DNA of 64,000 nt from JANQQJ01 sp046290575 (GCA_046290575.1 JBKAGX010000001.1:1054001-1118000); one strand, 5' to 3'. Counted from the stretch's first letter, positions 42,381 through 51,240 are shown. A program made the numbers and translations. Notes: a model not told the origin generated them from the letters alone.

Positions 42381-45131
42381 GTGACATCGGATAAGGGCAT
42401 TGGATCGGTTCTGTCCCCCCTGGGACGCAGCCGGCGTATAGCCGACGAGTTGATGTCGGCGCGCGCGCTGATTCAATTGTTCATCCGTCATACGCCTATC
42501 GCCATGGCGATGTTTGATAGCGAGATGCGGTATCTGGCGGTCAGCGATCGTTGGCGAAGCGACTATGGCCTGATAGATCAGGACGTCATTGGCCTCAGTC
42601 TTTACGACCTGATGCCGGATGCGGATACGATGTGGCGCAGCCTGCATGAACGGTGCCTGGCAGGGGAAAGCATGTCGTCGGAAGATGTCTTCCTGCGGGC
42701 CGATGGCCGGCGCGAGCGCATGCGGTGGGAGCTGCAGCCCTGGCATGGCGAAAAAGGTGACATCGGTGGCCTTGTCATGGTGACGGAAATCGTCACGGAA
42801 CGCCGCAAGGTGGAGCAGGAAGCCCGCATCCGCGACGCGGCGATGGCGTCAGCGATCAGCCCGATGGCGATGTTCGATATGAGCGCCCAGACCACCTACG
42901 CCAATCACGCCTTTGCCGGTATGCTTGGCTATGAGATGGCTGACGATCTGGTCGGCCGCAGCCTCGACACCTATTGGAGCAGTGCGGATGAGGCGGCTCT
43001 GGTCTGGCAGACTCTGATGGATACGGGCCGCTGGATCGGGACTGTCGACGCGCGTGGGCATGAGGGTGCCCGCCGTGTGGTGCAGGTCTCGGCCAACCTT
43101 GTTCATTCCTCGCAGGGTGATCCCATTGGCGTCATGGCGTCTTGTGTGGATATCACCGCACAACGCCATACCGAAGCGGCCCTGAGTGAAACCGAACGGC
43201 GGCTCGCAAGCCTGATGGACAGTCTGCCCGGCGGCTTCGTTTTCCGGTGCCGCAATGATCTGTTCTGGTCCATGGAACTGGTGTCCAAGGGCTGTTTTGA
43301 CGTGCTGGGCTATGCGCCAGAGGCGCTGGTAGATAACAAGGTCGCGGCTTTCGCCGATCTTGTGCACCCCGAGGATGAAAAGCGGGTTCGGGGCGAGATT
43401 CTCGAAGCCGTCAATCGCGCGCGGCCCTTTCAGGTCAGTTACCGGGTGGTCAGCCGCGGCGGCGATGTCAAATGGGTGATGCAGCAGGGCACGCCCCAAT
43501 ATGCCGAAAGCGGAGAGGTGTTGGCGCTTGAGGGCGTCGTCCTCGACATTACCGAGCGCGTGGTCGCCAACCGCAACATGGACCGCGAAAAAGAACGCGC
43601 GGAGCAATATCTCGACGTTGCGGCCTCAATCATTCTCTCGCTGGACCGACAGGGCAACGTCTCACGGTTTAACCGCAAGGGGACTGAGGTGATCGGGTTC
43701 ACCGAAGCGGAACTGGCGGGCCGAAACTGGTTCGAACTGTTGGTCGATCCCGCAGAACAGGCGGAAGCCAAGAGCGCTTTTGCCGCCATCGTCGACGGCA
43801 CGGGTGAGGACTCGCCTTATCTGGAAAACCAGATCCGCGACAAATCCGGCGGCAAGCGCGTGATTGGCTGGCATCTGACCCGCATCCGCGATGATAACGG
43901 CCGTGTTGTCAGCGTGCTGGGCTCTGGCGAGGATTTGACAGACCGCCGAGAGATCGAGCGGCAATTGCTGCAGGCCCACAAGATGCAGGCCGTGGGTGAG
44001 CTGACCGGCGGCCTGGCGCATGATTTCAACAATCTGCTGATGGCCGTGCAGGGCAATATCGAGTTTCTGCGTGAGGAAGTGGCCAGCGGGTCCGACGCGG
44101 AACGCTATGCGGATTCCGCGCTCAAAGCCGTCGGCCGCGGCGCGGAATTGACGCAGCGGTTGCTGGCTTTCTCACGTAAACAATTGCTGCGCCCGGCGCC
44201 CACTGCGCTCAATCGCCTGGTTGCCGACATGTATGAGCTGCTGAACCGGACTCTGGGCACCCATATCAAGGTTGTCACTGATTTGGCTGACGATGTCGGT
44301 CACCCGCTGGTCGATCCCGGCCAGCTGGAAAACGCGCTTATTAACCTGGCGATCAACGCGCGTGATGCGATGCGCGACGGCGGCACGCTGACGATCTCGT
44401 CGTCCAACGTCCACGTAAATGATGCGCTGGCGACGAGGCTTCGGGTGCTGGAACCGGGTGATTATGTGATTCTGAAAGTCACCGATACGGGCACAGGCAT
44501 GCCGCAGGAAATTGTCGACCGCGCGTTCGAGCCGTTTTTCACGACCAAGGACGTCAAGAAGGGCAGCGGGCTGGGTCTCTCCATGGTCTATGGCTTCGTC
44601 AAGCAATCCGGCGGCCATATCGAAATGGAGAGTGAGGTCGGCAAAGGCACATCCGTGTCCATCTATCTGCCGCGCGCGGAAGCGGGCGCCGAACAGACGC
44701 CCGATCTTGATCCGGAACTGGCGGAAGTCCCGGGTGGCAGCGAAACCCTGCTGGTCGTGGAAGACGATGAGGACGTGCGCAGCCTGATTGTCGGCTCTTT
44801 GAAGGGACTGGGCTATGATGTACGTGACGCGTCCTCGGCCAGCGACGCCCGCTGGATGCTGCATGAAGGGCTTAAACCGGACATGGTGGTGACCGATGTG
44901 ATGCAGCCGCGTGGCATGGACGGCATCGAACTGGCGCTTTCCGTGCGCAAAGATCTGCCCGGCTGCGCGATCCTGCTGGTGTCCGGCTATTCAGAGGATG
45001 TGCTCGAACGAAACGGCCAGCTCGACAAGCCGTTCCCGCTGCTGCGCAAGCCTTTCGGCCGCAAGGATTTGGCCAGCCGGGTGCGCGGACTTCTCGATGC
45101 GCGGATCACCTCGGTTGATATGCTTGGCTAG
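42381..45131 (+). CDS. Multi-PAS hybrid sensor histidine kinase with C-terminal receiver
   Basis: This is a 916-residue soluble kinase. About four PAS-type domains fill the first 530 residues (one has WSMELVSKGCFDVLGYAPEA, another LDRQGNVSRFNRKGTEVIGF). The dimerisation/phosphoacceptor box LTGGLAHDFNNLLMAVQGN follows, with H547, of the HWE-like NNLL type. The ATPase domain has NLAINARDAM and GSGLGLSMVYGFVKQSGGH, and the receiver has phospho-acceptor D839 in MVVTDVMQP. It starts at GTG 42381. The signal is not known. Part of its 3' end is copied at 45884-45995. Confidence 0.92.
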   Translation: MTSDKGIGSVLSPLGRSRRIADELMSARALIQLFIRHTPIAMAMFDSEMRYLAVSDRWRSDYGLIDQDVIGLSLYDLMPDADTMWRSLHERCLAGESMSSEDVFLRADGRRERMRWELQPWHGEKGDIGGLVMVTEIVTERRKVEQEARIRDAAMASAISPMAMFDMSAQTTYANHAFAGMLGYEMADDLVGRSLDTYWSSADEAALVWQTLMDTGRWIGTVDARGHEGARRVVQVSANLVHSSQGDPIGVMASCVDITAQRHTEAALSETERRLASLMDSLPGGFVFRCRNDLFWSMELVSKGCFDVLGYAPEALVDNKVAAFADLVHPEDEKRVRGEILEAVNRARPFQVSYRVVSRGGDVKWVMQQGTPQYAESGEVLALEGVVLDITERVVANRNMDREKERAEQYLDVAASIILSLDRQGNVSRFNRKGTEVIGFTEAELAGRNWFELLVDPAEQAEAKSAFAAIVDGTGEDSPYLENQIRDKSGGKRVIGWHLTRIRDDNGRVVSVLGSGEDLTDRREIERQLLQAHKMQAVGELTGGLAHDFNNLLMAVQGNIEFLREEVASGSDAERYADSALKAVGRGAELTQRLLAFSRKQLLRPAPTALNRLVADMYELLNRTLGTHIKVVTDLADDVGHPLVDPGQLENALINLAINARDAMRDGGTLTISSSNVHVNDALATRLRVLEPGDYVILKVTDTGTGMPQEIVDRAFEPFFTTKDVKKGSGLGLSMVYGFVKQSGGHIEMESEVGKGTSVSIYLPRAEAGAEQTPDLDPELAEVPGGSETLLVVEDDEDVRSLIVGSLKGLGYDVRDASSASDARWMLHEGLKPDMVVTDVMQPRGMDGIELALSVRKDLPGCAILLVSGYSEDVLERNGQLDKPFPLLRKPFGRKDLASRVRGLLDARITSVDMLG

Positions 45132-45155
45132 TCGTTTGTCATTCGGAGGTTATCA

Positions 45156-45857
45156 GTGCCCGGCGCCCGCTTGAAACAGCACCTCAAGGCCAAGCATTTG
45201 AACCGTATGCGTTGGATCACGCACCAGTACTCCCGACGCTTCGGGGGCGGAGACACCGGACCTGCCAGGAACTATTTCATCGATGACCGCTATGTCGCAC
45301 AAGAAGAGGGCCGGTATTTCGATGCGATAGAGGAAGATGAAAGCTGGCAAGTCGAAGTCTACCAGCTTGCCCGGCGGATTTTCGATGACCAGGCGTGCAG
45401 GTCCGTGGCTGACATTGGCTGTGGTTCAGCGGCAAAACTCCTGCAGTGGTTTAAAGCCGAGAAGACCTGGGGTGTCGACGTCTCGCCGACCTATGACTGG
45501 CTGGTTGAAAACTATCCTGATCGGGAGTGGCGCAAGGCCGGTACTGCCGCTGATTTTACGGCGGATCTGGTGATCATGTCGGATGTTATCGAGCATGTGA
45601 ACGATCCGATTGAACTGCTTGACTATGCGCGCAGCCTTGACCCCCGCTACCTAGTCATCTCCACCCCGGACAGAGCGCAGCTCTGGGATAAACAGGAGGC
45701 CCTCGGTCCGCCGTCGAACCGTGCGCATATCAGAGAATGGACGTTTAAGGAATTTGGTGCCTTCATGCGTGATCAGTTCGACGTTTTTGATCATCACGTC
45801 TCGAACTTCTCCCAGGCAACGCAGGTGGTGGTCGCGCGGCCCAAGGGAGCCCAGTAG
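45156..45857 (+). CDS. Class I SAM-dependent methyltransferase
   Basis: This is a 233-residue protein from the GTG at 45156. Motif I VADIGCGSAAKLLQWF binds S-adenosylmethionine, followed by WGVDVSP and the post-motif SDVIEHVNDPIELLDYARS, which are typical of Methyltransf_11/23-like enzymes. Its N-terminal 80 residues are basic then acidic (FIDDRYVAQEEGRYFDAIEE) and are not recognised. Its substrate is unknown; neighbours give no sugar or lipid cluster. It is enclosed by the true end of the kinase gene and a partial copy of that end, which suggests it arrived by insertion. Confidence 0.85.
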   Translation: MPGARLKQHLKAKHLNRMRWITHQYSRRFGGGDTGPARNYFIDDRYVAQEEGRYFDAIEEDESWQVEVYQLARRIFDDQACRSVADIGCGSAAKLLQWFKAEKTWGVDVSPTYDWLVENYPDREWRKAGTAADFTADLVIMSDVIEHVNDPIELLDYARSLDPRYLVISTPDRAQLWDKQEALGPPSNRAHIREWTFKEFGAFMRDQFDVFDHHVSNFSQATQVVVARPKGAQ

Positions 45858-45883
45858 ACGATGATGCGCCATGAAAGCAATCG

Positions 45884-45995
45884 CCAGCTTGATGAACCGT
45901 TCCCGCTGCTGCGCATGCTTTTCGGCCGCAAGGATTTGGCCAGCCGGGTGCGCGGACTTCTCGATGCGCGGATCACGTCCGTGGATATGTTGTAG
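45884..45995 (+). pseudogene. Partial copy of the histidine kinase 3' end
   Basis: About 112 bases repeat the end of the kinase gene (45017-45131). The stretch 45920-45976 is identical over 57 bases to 45053-45109. In frame the copy reads QLDEPFPLLRMLFGRKDLAS and so on, to TSVDML and a stop, against QLDKPFPLLRKPFGRKDLAS in the kinase. It has no start signal and no upstream kinase sequence, so it is a remnant. The methyltransferase gene lies exactly between the two copies. Confidence 0.9.
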
Positions 45996-46192
45996 GGCTA
46001 AGAATTTAAGGGGAACGACTGTCACCCTATTCGTCCCTCAATTACTGAAATCCGACCACACCAAATTGAATTTCGGCAAGCGAAATACTACAATTTAAAG
46101 TAAGTGTATGTGATGAGTCGTAAGGCTGACGAGCTTCGTTAATCGATTCGGGCGCGGGGATGGCAACGCTGCAACTCTTGAGGAGAGACAGT

Positions 46193-46621
46193 ATGTTTGC
46201 TTCAGTACGAACTGCAATGCTGGGGATTGGTGCCGTTTCGTTCCTCGGCATCGGGTTCGCGGCGGGGCCGGCCTCCGCCGGGACCGTCAATATCGACTGC
46301 TACTGCGATCCCGCGACCGACACGGTGCTGGTGAACGGGACAGAAAAATGGTGCCGGTGCGATGAGACGCAGGGGCTGAGTGGCTGGGCCACCAACGAGT
46401 TTCGGCGGCGCTGCAAAATCTCCGGCACCCACGTGAATTGGCCAGATCAGGCTGAGCGTGAGGGTGACCCAATTCTTGTCAACAGCATCCCAAAAGGTGT
46501 GACCTGCACTTATTCAACCTTTTGGAATAACGGCAGCGACTACTATGTGTTTAACGACTGCACCAACTGGAACACCACCACACGGCACGTAAGCATAACC
46601 ACTTGGTGTTACAAAGATTGA
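46193..46621 (+). CDS. Secreted Cys-rich protein of unknown function
   Basis: This is a 142-residue protein from the ATG at 46193, after GAGGAGAG. A signal peptide runs from MFASVRTAMLGIGAVSFLG to about PASAG. The mature protein has eight Cys (paired as CYC, CRC, then single Cys), many Trp and Asn-Thr pairs (DCTNWNTTTRHVSITTWC) and no membrane segment. Disulfide formation in the periplasm or outside is likely. I recognise no family. It lies in a patch with repeats and another small secreted protein, so it could be a recent or rapidly changing gene. Confidence 0.65.
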   Translation: MFASVRTAMLGIGAVSFLGIGFAAGPASAGTVNIDCYCDPATDTVLVNGTEKWCRCDETQGLSGWATNEFRRRCKISGTHVNWPDQAEREGDPILVNSIPKGVTCTYSTFWNNGSDYYVFNDCTNWNTTTRHVSITTWCYKD

Positions 46622-46656
46622 AGGGGCAATCTTCCCGGTTGCGCAAACTCTTCGGA

Positions 46657-46743
46657 ATTAAGGGGACAGTATACTTAACTCAGTTCTTTTACCTGAAGTG
46701 CGTGATTTAGACGTGGGTGAGTTAAGTATACTGTCCCCTTAAT
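46657..46743. repeat. Perfect 26-bp inverted repeat, MITE/REP-like element
   Basis: Arms 46657-46682 and 46718-46742 plus one base form a perfect 26-base inverted repeat with a 35-base loop. The arm carries TAAGGGGACAGTATACTTAA. Sequences with this core recur between genes in many bacteria and are often linked with REP-type transposases or small mobile elements; none is encoded here. It separates the two small secreted-protein genes, after the stop of one and the end of the other, and could form a strong hairpin. Confidence 0.85.
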
Positions 46744-46767
46744 CTAATTGCGCAGGAGACGCGTTGG

Positions 46768-47121
46768 TCAGATTCCGGTGCACTGCTCGCCGATGCGGAA
46801 GATCCATGTGGTCAGGAGGCCAATGGCGTCACTGTCGTTCATCAGCGCGATCAGGAGTGACTCGGCCTCCGAAAGCGCGATGCGCGACGCCATGTATTCA
46901 CCCTGATACGCATCGCAGTTTGAGTTCGGCGCCTCCAATATAACGACCAGAGTGTCGCACATGGCGGCCAGGCACACCTGCTCATTGCCCTTGCCTTTAG
47001 TGGAAATGCATTCATCGACCTCATTGGCGGCGCGGTCGAGGTTCTCGTTGCACTCGGCGGCTGCAGCGAACGGCAGCGAAAGCGCTGCCATAAGGCAAAA
47101 TGTAAAAGCTAGTTTCTTCAT
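46768..47121 (-). CDS. Small secreted protein with conserved Cys pattern, unknown function
   Basis: This is a 117-residue protein from the ATG at 47121, after GAGGGAAATATCC. The signal peptide MKKLAFTFCLMAALSLPFAA ends at AAAEC. The mature part is acidic and has Cys at CNENLDRAANEVDEC, CLAAMC, NCDAY and QCTGI, so up to three disulfides are possible. No family is recognised. The open frame extends upstream to 47286, but only the ATG at 47121 gives a signal peptide. It converges on the gene at 46193-46621 across the inverted repeat. Confidence 0.65.
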   Translation of the reverse strand: MKKLAFTFCLMAALSLPFAAAAECNENLDRAANEVDECISTKGKGNEQVCLAAMCDTLVVILEAPNSNCDAYQGEYMASRIALSEAESLLIALMNDSDAIGLLTTWIFRIGEQCTGI

Positions 47122-47388
47122 GACGGATATTTCCCTCGCATGGTGTTGATCGGGCTTGTGCCCTGGGGTGGTGAATGCGCTGCGGACCGATAAATTGCGC
47201 CCGCATGATACAACGCATAGCTGTATAGTTCTAAAGTGACTAGAATATGGTGCCGTCAAAACCGCTTCGCTACTTCTTGGGCTCAAAATTTGTCAGGATT
47301 GTGAACAAAATTCGCCCAAATGAGGCGCTTTAAGCAGCTTGAAAAGTGAAGAGGCGTCAGGCAGAAATCCAACTGTGGGTGGAAAGTG

Positions 47389-47781
47389 ATGCACTCTGGT
47401 TCATGCCTTTGCGGGGCGGTTGAGATTGAGGTCGCTGGTGCGTTTGAGCACCAACCTGAAGCGTGTCATTGTTCGCAATGCCGGAAGCAGTCCGGCCATC
47501 TGCTGTCGGCCGTCAATGTGCGGCGCACGGCGCTGCGGGTTCAGGGTGAGGACAAGGTCGCCTGGTATCGCTCGTCGGACAAGGTTGATCGTGGCTTCTG
47601 TTCGGTCTGCGGCTCGACCCTGTTCTGGAGACCGGACATCGAAGGCTATGAGTGGACCGCCGTCGCTATGGGGGCGTTCGACGGGCCGACCGGCCTGCAT
47701 CTGAAGAAGCACACTTTTGTCGGCGACAAGGGCGACTATTACGACATCGCCGATGGTGTTGAGCAGAGCGAGGGGTATTAG
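47389..47781 (+). CDS. GFA-family (CENP-V/glutathione-dependent) zinc protein
   Basis: This is a 130-residue GFA/Mss4-like protein with zinc ligands in SCLCG, CHCSQC and FCSVCGSTLFW. The fold is that of glutathione-dependent formaldehyde-activating enzyme, but most bacterial members have no proven reaction. The ATG at 47389 follows GGTGGAAAG; a GTG one codon earlier is possible. It is cytoplasmic. It ends about 100 bases before the broken DUF805 gene on the same strand. Confidence 0.85.
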   Translation: MHSGSCLCGAVEIEVAGAFEHQPEACHCSQCRKQSGHLLSAVNVRRTALRVQGEDKVAWYRSSDKVDRGFCSVCGSTLFWRPDIEGYEWTAVAMGAFDGPTGLHLKKHTFVGDKGDYYDIADGVEQSEGY

Positions 47782-47884
47782 GCAGCCGCCATCACAGCAT
47801 GTTTGGTTGTCCAGCCAAGTCTAGTTTTCATCCCAAGCTTAGCTGGTAGTTTTGAGGGCAAGATTGGGTTTATTGAGAGCAAGG

Positions 47885-48466
47885 ATGAGATTGGATTCGA
47901 TCAAGTACGGTTTTCGAAATTTGATGCGATTCTCAGGCCGTGATTCACGTGGAATGTACTAGCCATATACGGGTCTGATTTTCGCGATCTACTTTGTTCT
48001 GGGACAGACGCTTTTGTTTCGGGAGTTGCTCAAGGCTGGTGAGAGATATCGGCAGTTCGTCGCCGACAATCCGGACTTGCCTGTTGTAAATCAGACCGGG
48101 ACTGGGTTCTTGGAGCACAACGAGGAACGGCTGCTGGAATTGATGCCCGACATGGCAGCAATTGCCCTTGGCATGTCTGCAATTACAGTCCTGTTTGTTC
48201 TTTTGATTGCCGCAGCAACTGCCCGGCGTCTCCATGACCGAGGGAAGTCCGGCTGGTGGGGTGTTGCAATGATGCCTTACCTCCTTGTCGGCTTGGGAAC
48301 CGCTTTCCTTGACCCCCGCCAACTTATTGAACTGGAAACAATAATTCTAATCGGGTGGGCCGTAAGTGGCGTCTTTTTTTCGGGTTTGTTGATCTATCTG
48401 ATCGTACAACTTGCAAGCCGCGGGAACCACGGAGAGAATAAGTTTGGGCAGGTTCCTCAGGCCTAG
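47885..48466 (+). pseudogene. DUF805 membrane protein gene with in-frame amber codon
   Basis: The frame from ATG 47885 reads MRLDSIKYGFRNLMRFSGRD then SRGMY, then TAG at 47960-47962, and continues PYTGLIFAIYFVLGQTLLFR to the stop at 48464-48466. The region after the stop holds the DUF805 mark TARRLHDRGKSGWWG and three to four membrane helices. In the family the position after MY is usually Trp, and TGG to TAG is one base. The downstream open frame starts only at TTG 48014, which would lose a membrane segment. The gene is thus probably inactive, or the base is a sequence error. Function of DUF805 proteins is unknown. Confidence 0.82.
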
Positions 48467-48563
48467 CCGCCAATACCCCAACTAACCCTTTGCCACCCGG
48501 CACCCCGGCCCCTTAAAGTACGCTCCGAATTGCGGAAGTACTCAACAGGGGGAGAGTGAGACG

Positions 48564-50030
48564 GTGACATCACCCGTCGGCATTACATCTTTTGGCGCCT
48601 ATGTGCCGCGTCTGCGGCTGGCCCGCGAAAACATCGCCAAGGCGCATGCCTGGGCATTGCCCAATTTGAAGGGCCTCGCCAGGGGTGAGCGGTCCATGTG
48701 CAATTGGGACGAAGATTCCATCACCATGGCGGTGGAAGCCGCCCGCGACTGCCTGACCGGGCGGGACGGGTCGGCGGTAGATGGGCTCTATTTCGCCTCG
48801 ACCACCCTGCCGTTCCTCGACCGGCAGAATGCAGGGGTCATCGGCGCGGCCATCAATCTGGAGGCTGGTCTCTCGTCGCTCGATATTGCCGGTTCACAGC
48901 GCGCGGGAACTTCTGCACTGATCACGGCGCTGAAAGCCACCGGCGAGGGCGAAAGTCTGGTCGTGGCGTCCGATGCGCGCAAGGCGAAGCCTGCCAGCAC
49001 GGACGAGATGCATTTCGGCCATGGGGCGGCAGCGTTTGGCGTCGGCAGCGACAATGTCATCGCCAAATGCCTGGGTAGCCACACGGTTACGGTCGATTTC
49101 GTCGATCACTATCGCGGTGAAGGCGAAGATTTCGACTATGGCTGGGAAGAGCGCTGGGTCCGCGAGGAAGGTTATCTGAAAATCGTCCCACAGGCGGTGA
49201 AAGGCCTGATGGACAAGGTTGGTGGTTCAGGCGATGACATCGCCCACTTCGTCATGCCCTGCACCATGCGCGGCATCCCTGGGCGGGTCGCCAAGATGTT
49301 CGGCATCGCCGATGACGCCGTCGTCGACAACATGGCCGGGACCGTTGGCGATACCGGCGCCGCACACGCGCTGTTGATGCTGGTATCCGCGCTGGAAACC
49401 GCCAAGGCCGGCGACAAGATCCTCGTCGTCAATTTTGGGCAGGGCGCCGATGTGCTGCTGCTGGAGGCGACAGAGGCGCTGGCCAACCTGCCGAAACGGG
49501 CAGGCGCAGCCGGGTCCATCGCCCGGGGCCGGACGGAAACCGACTATATGAAATTCGCGTCGTTCCAGAACAACGTAAAGCTCGACTTCGGCATGCGGGC
49601 GGAAACCGACAACAAGACCGCGCTCTCCATGGAATTCCGCAAGAAGGACATGGTCACCGGCTTCACCGGCGGTAAATGTTCGAAGTGTGGCACCGTGCAG
49701 TATCCTCGGTCGCGTTATTGCGTGAACCCGAACTGCCAGGCCTTCGACACCCAGGAACCGGAACCGTTTGCCGACAAGCCCGCCACGCTTATGTCATTTA
49801 CCGCGGATTGGCTGTCCTACAATCCCAGCCCGCCCTTCTTTTACGGGCAGGTGAACTTCGACGGTGGCGGGCGGGCCTTGATGGGCTTCACCGACACCGA
49901 CGCAGGACAGTTGCAAGTCGGGACATCCTTGAAGATGATGTTCCGGATCAAGGATTATGACGACGTCCGGGGCTATCGCCGCTATTTCTGGAAAGCGGCC
50001 CCCGACCTCAATGCTGAAAAGGAGGCCTGA
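48564..50030 (+). CDS. HMG-CoA-synthase-like/DUF35 fusion protein with Gln at the Cys position
   Basis: This is a 488-residue protein from the GTG at 48564. The first 340 residues have the thiolase fold of the HMG-CoA synthase branch (GAYVPRLRL, DGLYFASTTLPFLDRQNAG). The last 115 residues form a DUF35 zinc-ribbon/OB fold with Cys 372, 375, 386 and 391. Where the family has its catalytic Cys, the motif reads DIAGSQRAGTSAL, with Q112 at the likely Cys site. Without the Cys, condensation would not proceed in the usual way. It is followed two bases later by a thiolase gene, so the two probably form a complex. Confidence 0.78.
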   Translation: MTSPVGITSFGAYVPRLRLARENIAKAHAWALPNLKGLARGERSMCNWDEDSITMAVEAARDCLTGRDGSAVDGLYFASTTLPFLDRQNAGVIGAAINLEAGLSSLDIAGSQRAGTSALITALKATGEGESLVVASDARKAKPASTDEMHFGHGAAAFGVGSDNVIAKCLGSHTVTVDFVDHYRGEGEDFDYGWEERWVREEGYLKIVPQAVKGLMDKVGGSGDDIAHFVMPCTMRGIPGRVAKMFGIADDAVVDNMAGTVGDTGAAHALLMLVSALETAKAGDKILVVNFGQGADVLLLEATEALANLPKRAGAAGSIARGRTETDYMKFASFQNNVKLDFGMRAETDNKTALSMEFRKKDMVTGFTGGKCSKCGTVQYPRSRYCVNPNCQAFDTQEPEPFADKPATLMSFTADWLSYNPSPPFFYGQVNFDGGGRALMGFTDTDAGQLQVGTSLKMMFRIKDYDDVRGYRRYFWKAAPDLNAEKEA

Positions 50031-50032
50031 TC

Positions 50033-51232
50033 ATGGCTCGAGGCATTCGCGATAAAGTTGCCATTGTTGGCATGGGCTGCTCGAAATTTGGCGAGCGCTG
50101 GGATGCGACCGCAGAAGATCTGATGGTCGAATCCTTCAACGAAGCGCTGGAAGACGCCGGTATTGAAAAAAGCCAGATCGAAGCGGCCTGGTTCGGCACC
50201 GCTTTCGACAAGGTGCATGTGGGCGCGTCGGCGCTGCCATTGGCCACCACGCTGCGGCTGTCGAACATTCCGATCACCCGCGTTGAGAATATGTGTGCGA
50301 CGGGCACCGAAGCCTTGCGCGGCGCGACCTATGCCGTCGCCTCCGGCGCCTGCGACATTGCCATGGCGCTGGGTGTAGAAAAGCTGAAAGACACTGGCTA
50401 TGGCGGCCTGCCCGCGGGGTCACGCGGGCCTCTGACCGACCTTTGGGTGCCCAATGGCTCTGCGCCGGGCAACTTTGCCCAGCTGGCCACCGCCTATTCA
50501 GCCAAGCACGGTGTCAGCGCCGAAGATTTGAAGGAAGCCATCGGCCATGTGTCGTGGAAGAGCCATCAGAACGGTGCCAAGAACGAAAAGGCGCACCTTC
50601 GCAAGCCGGTGCCGATGGAAACCATTCTGAACGCGCCGATGATCGCCGAACCGCTGGGCCTGTTCGATTGCTGCGGCGTGTCTGACGGCTCGGCCTGCGC
50701 CATTGTGACCACACCAGAGATCGCGGCCAGCCTGGGCAAGCACGACATCATCTCGATCAAGGCGTTGCAGCTTTGCCTGTCAGACGGGTCGGAAAGCGGC
50801 TTCTCCAATTGGGACGGCAGCCATTTCGCCACCACCCGGGTCGCGGCCAAGAAGGCCTATGAAGAAGCCGGTGTCGAAAATCCGCGTGACGAAATCAGCA
50901 TGATCGAAGTGCATGACTGTTTCTCGGTCACCGAACTCGTCACCATGGAAGACCTCTACATCTCTGCAGAGGGCGAGGCGGTCAAGGACGTGATGGACGG
51001 CTTCTATGATGCGGACGGCCAGGTGCCGTGCCAGATCGACGGCGGGCTGAAGTGCTTCGGCCACCCGATCGGCGCGTCGGGCCTGCGCATGGTTTACGAG
51101 ATGTATCAGCAGCTGCAGGGCAAGGCAGGCGAGCGGCAATTGGCTGATCCCAAGCTGGGCCTCACCCATAATCTCGGCGGTGCGCCGCACTCCAACGTCT
51201 CGTCGGTCTCGATTATCGGCCGGTTGAATTAG
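50033..51232 (+). CDS. Thiolase family protein (SCP-x-like acetyl-CoA acetyltransferase type)
   Basis: This is a 399-residue thiolase from the ATG at 50033, after AAGGAGG. The nucleophile is C88 in VENMCATGTEALRGA. The C-terminal motifs EVHDCFSVTELVTME and CFGHPIGASGLRM supply the other catalytic residues. This branch, paired with a DUF35/HMG-CoA-synthase-like protein, occurs in steroid, terpenoid and aromatic degradation clusters and in PhlABC-like acyltransfer systems. The start is two bases after the partner's stop. The substrate is not shown. No genes of a steroid cluster are adjacent. Confidence 0.88.
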   Translation: MARGIRDKVAIVGMGCSKFGERWDATAEDLMVESFNEALEDAGIEKSQIEAAWFGTAFDKVHVGASALPLATTLRLSNIPITRVENMCATGTEALRGATYAVASGACDIAMALGVEKLKDTGYGGLPAGSRGPLTDLWVPNGSAPGNFAQLATAYSAKHGVSAEDLKEAIGHVSWKSHQNGAKNEKAHLRKPVPMETILNAPMIAEPLGLFDCCGVSDGSACAIVTTPEIAASLGKHDIISIKALQLCLSDGSESGFSNWDGSHFATTRVAAKKAYEEAGVENPRDEISMIEVHDCFSVTELVTMEDLYISAEGEAVKDVMDGFYDADGQVPCQIDGGLKCFGHPIGASGLRMVYEMYQQLQGKAGERQLADPKLGLTHNLGGAPHSNVSSVSIIGRLN

Positions 51233-51240
51233 GCTCGAAG

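Noticed and set aside
46160..46192. Earlier ATG for the Cys-rich secreted protein at 46160
   Set aside because: It has no ribosome site and would add residues before the signal peptide. The ATG at 46193 follows GAGGAGAG.
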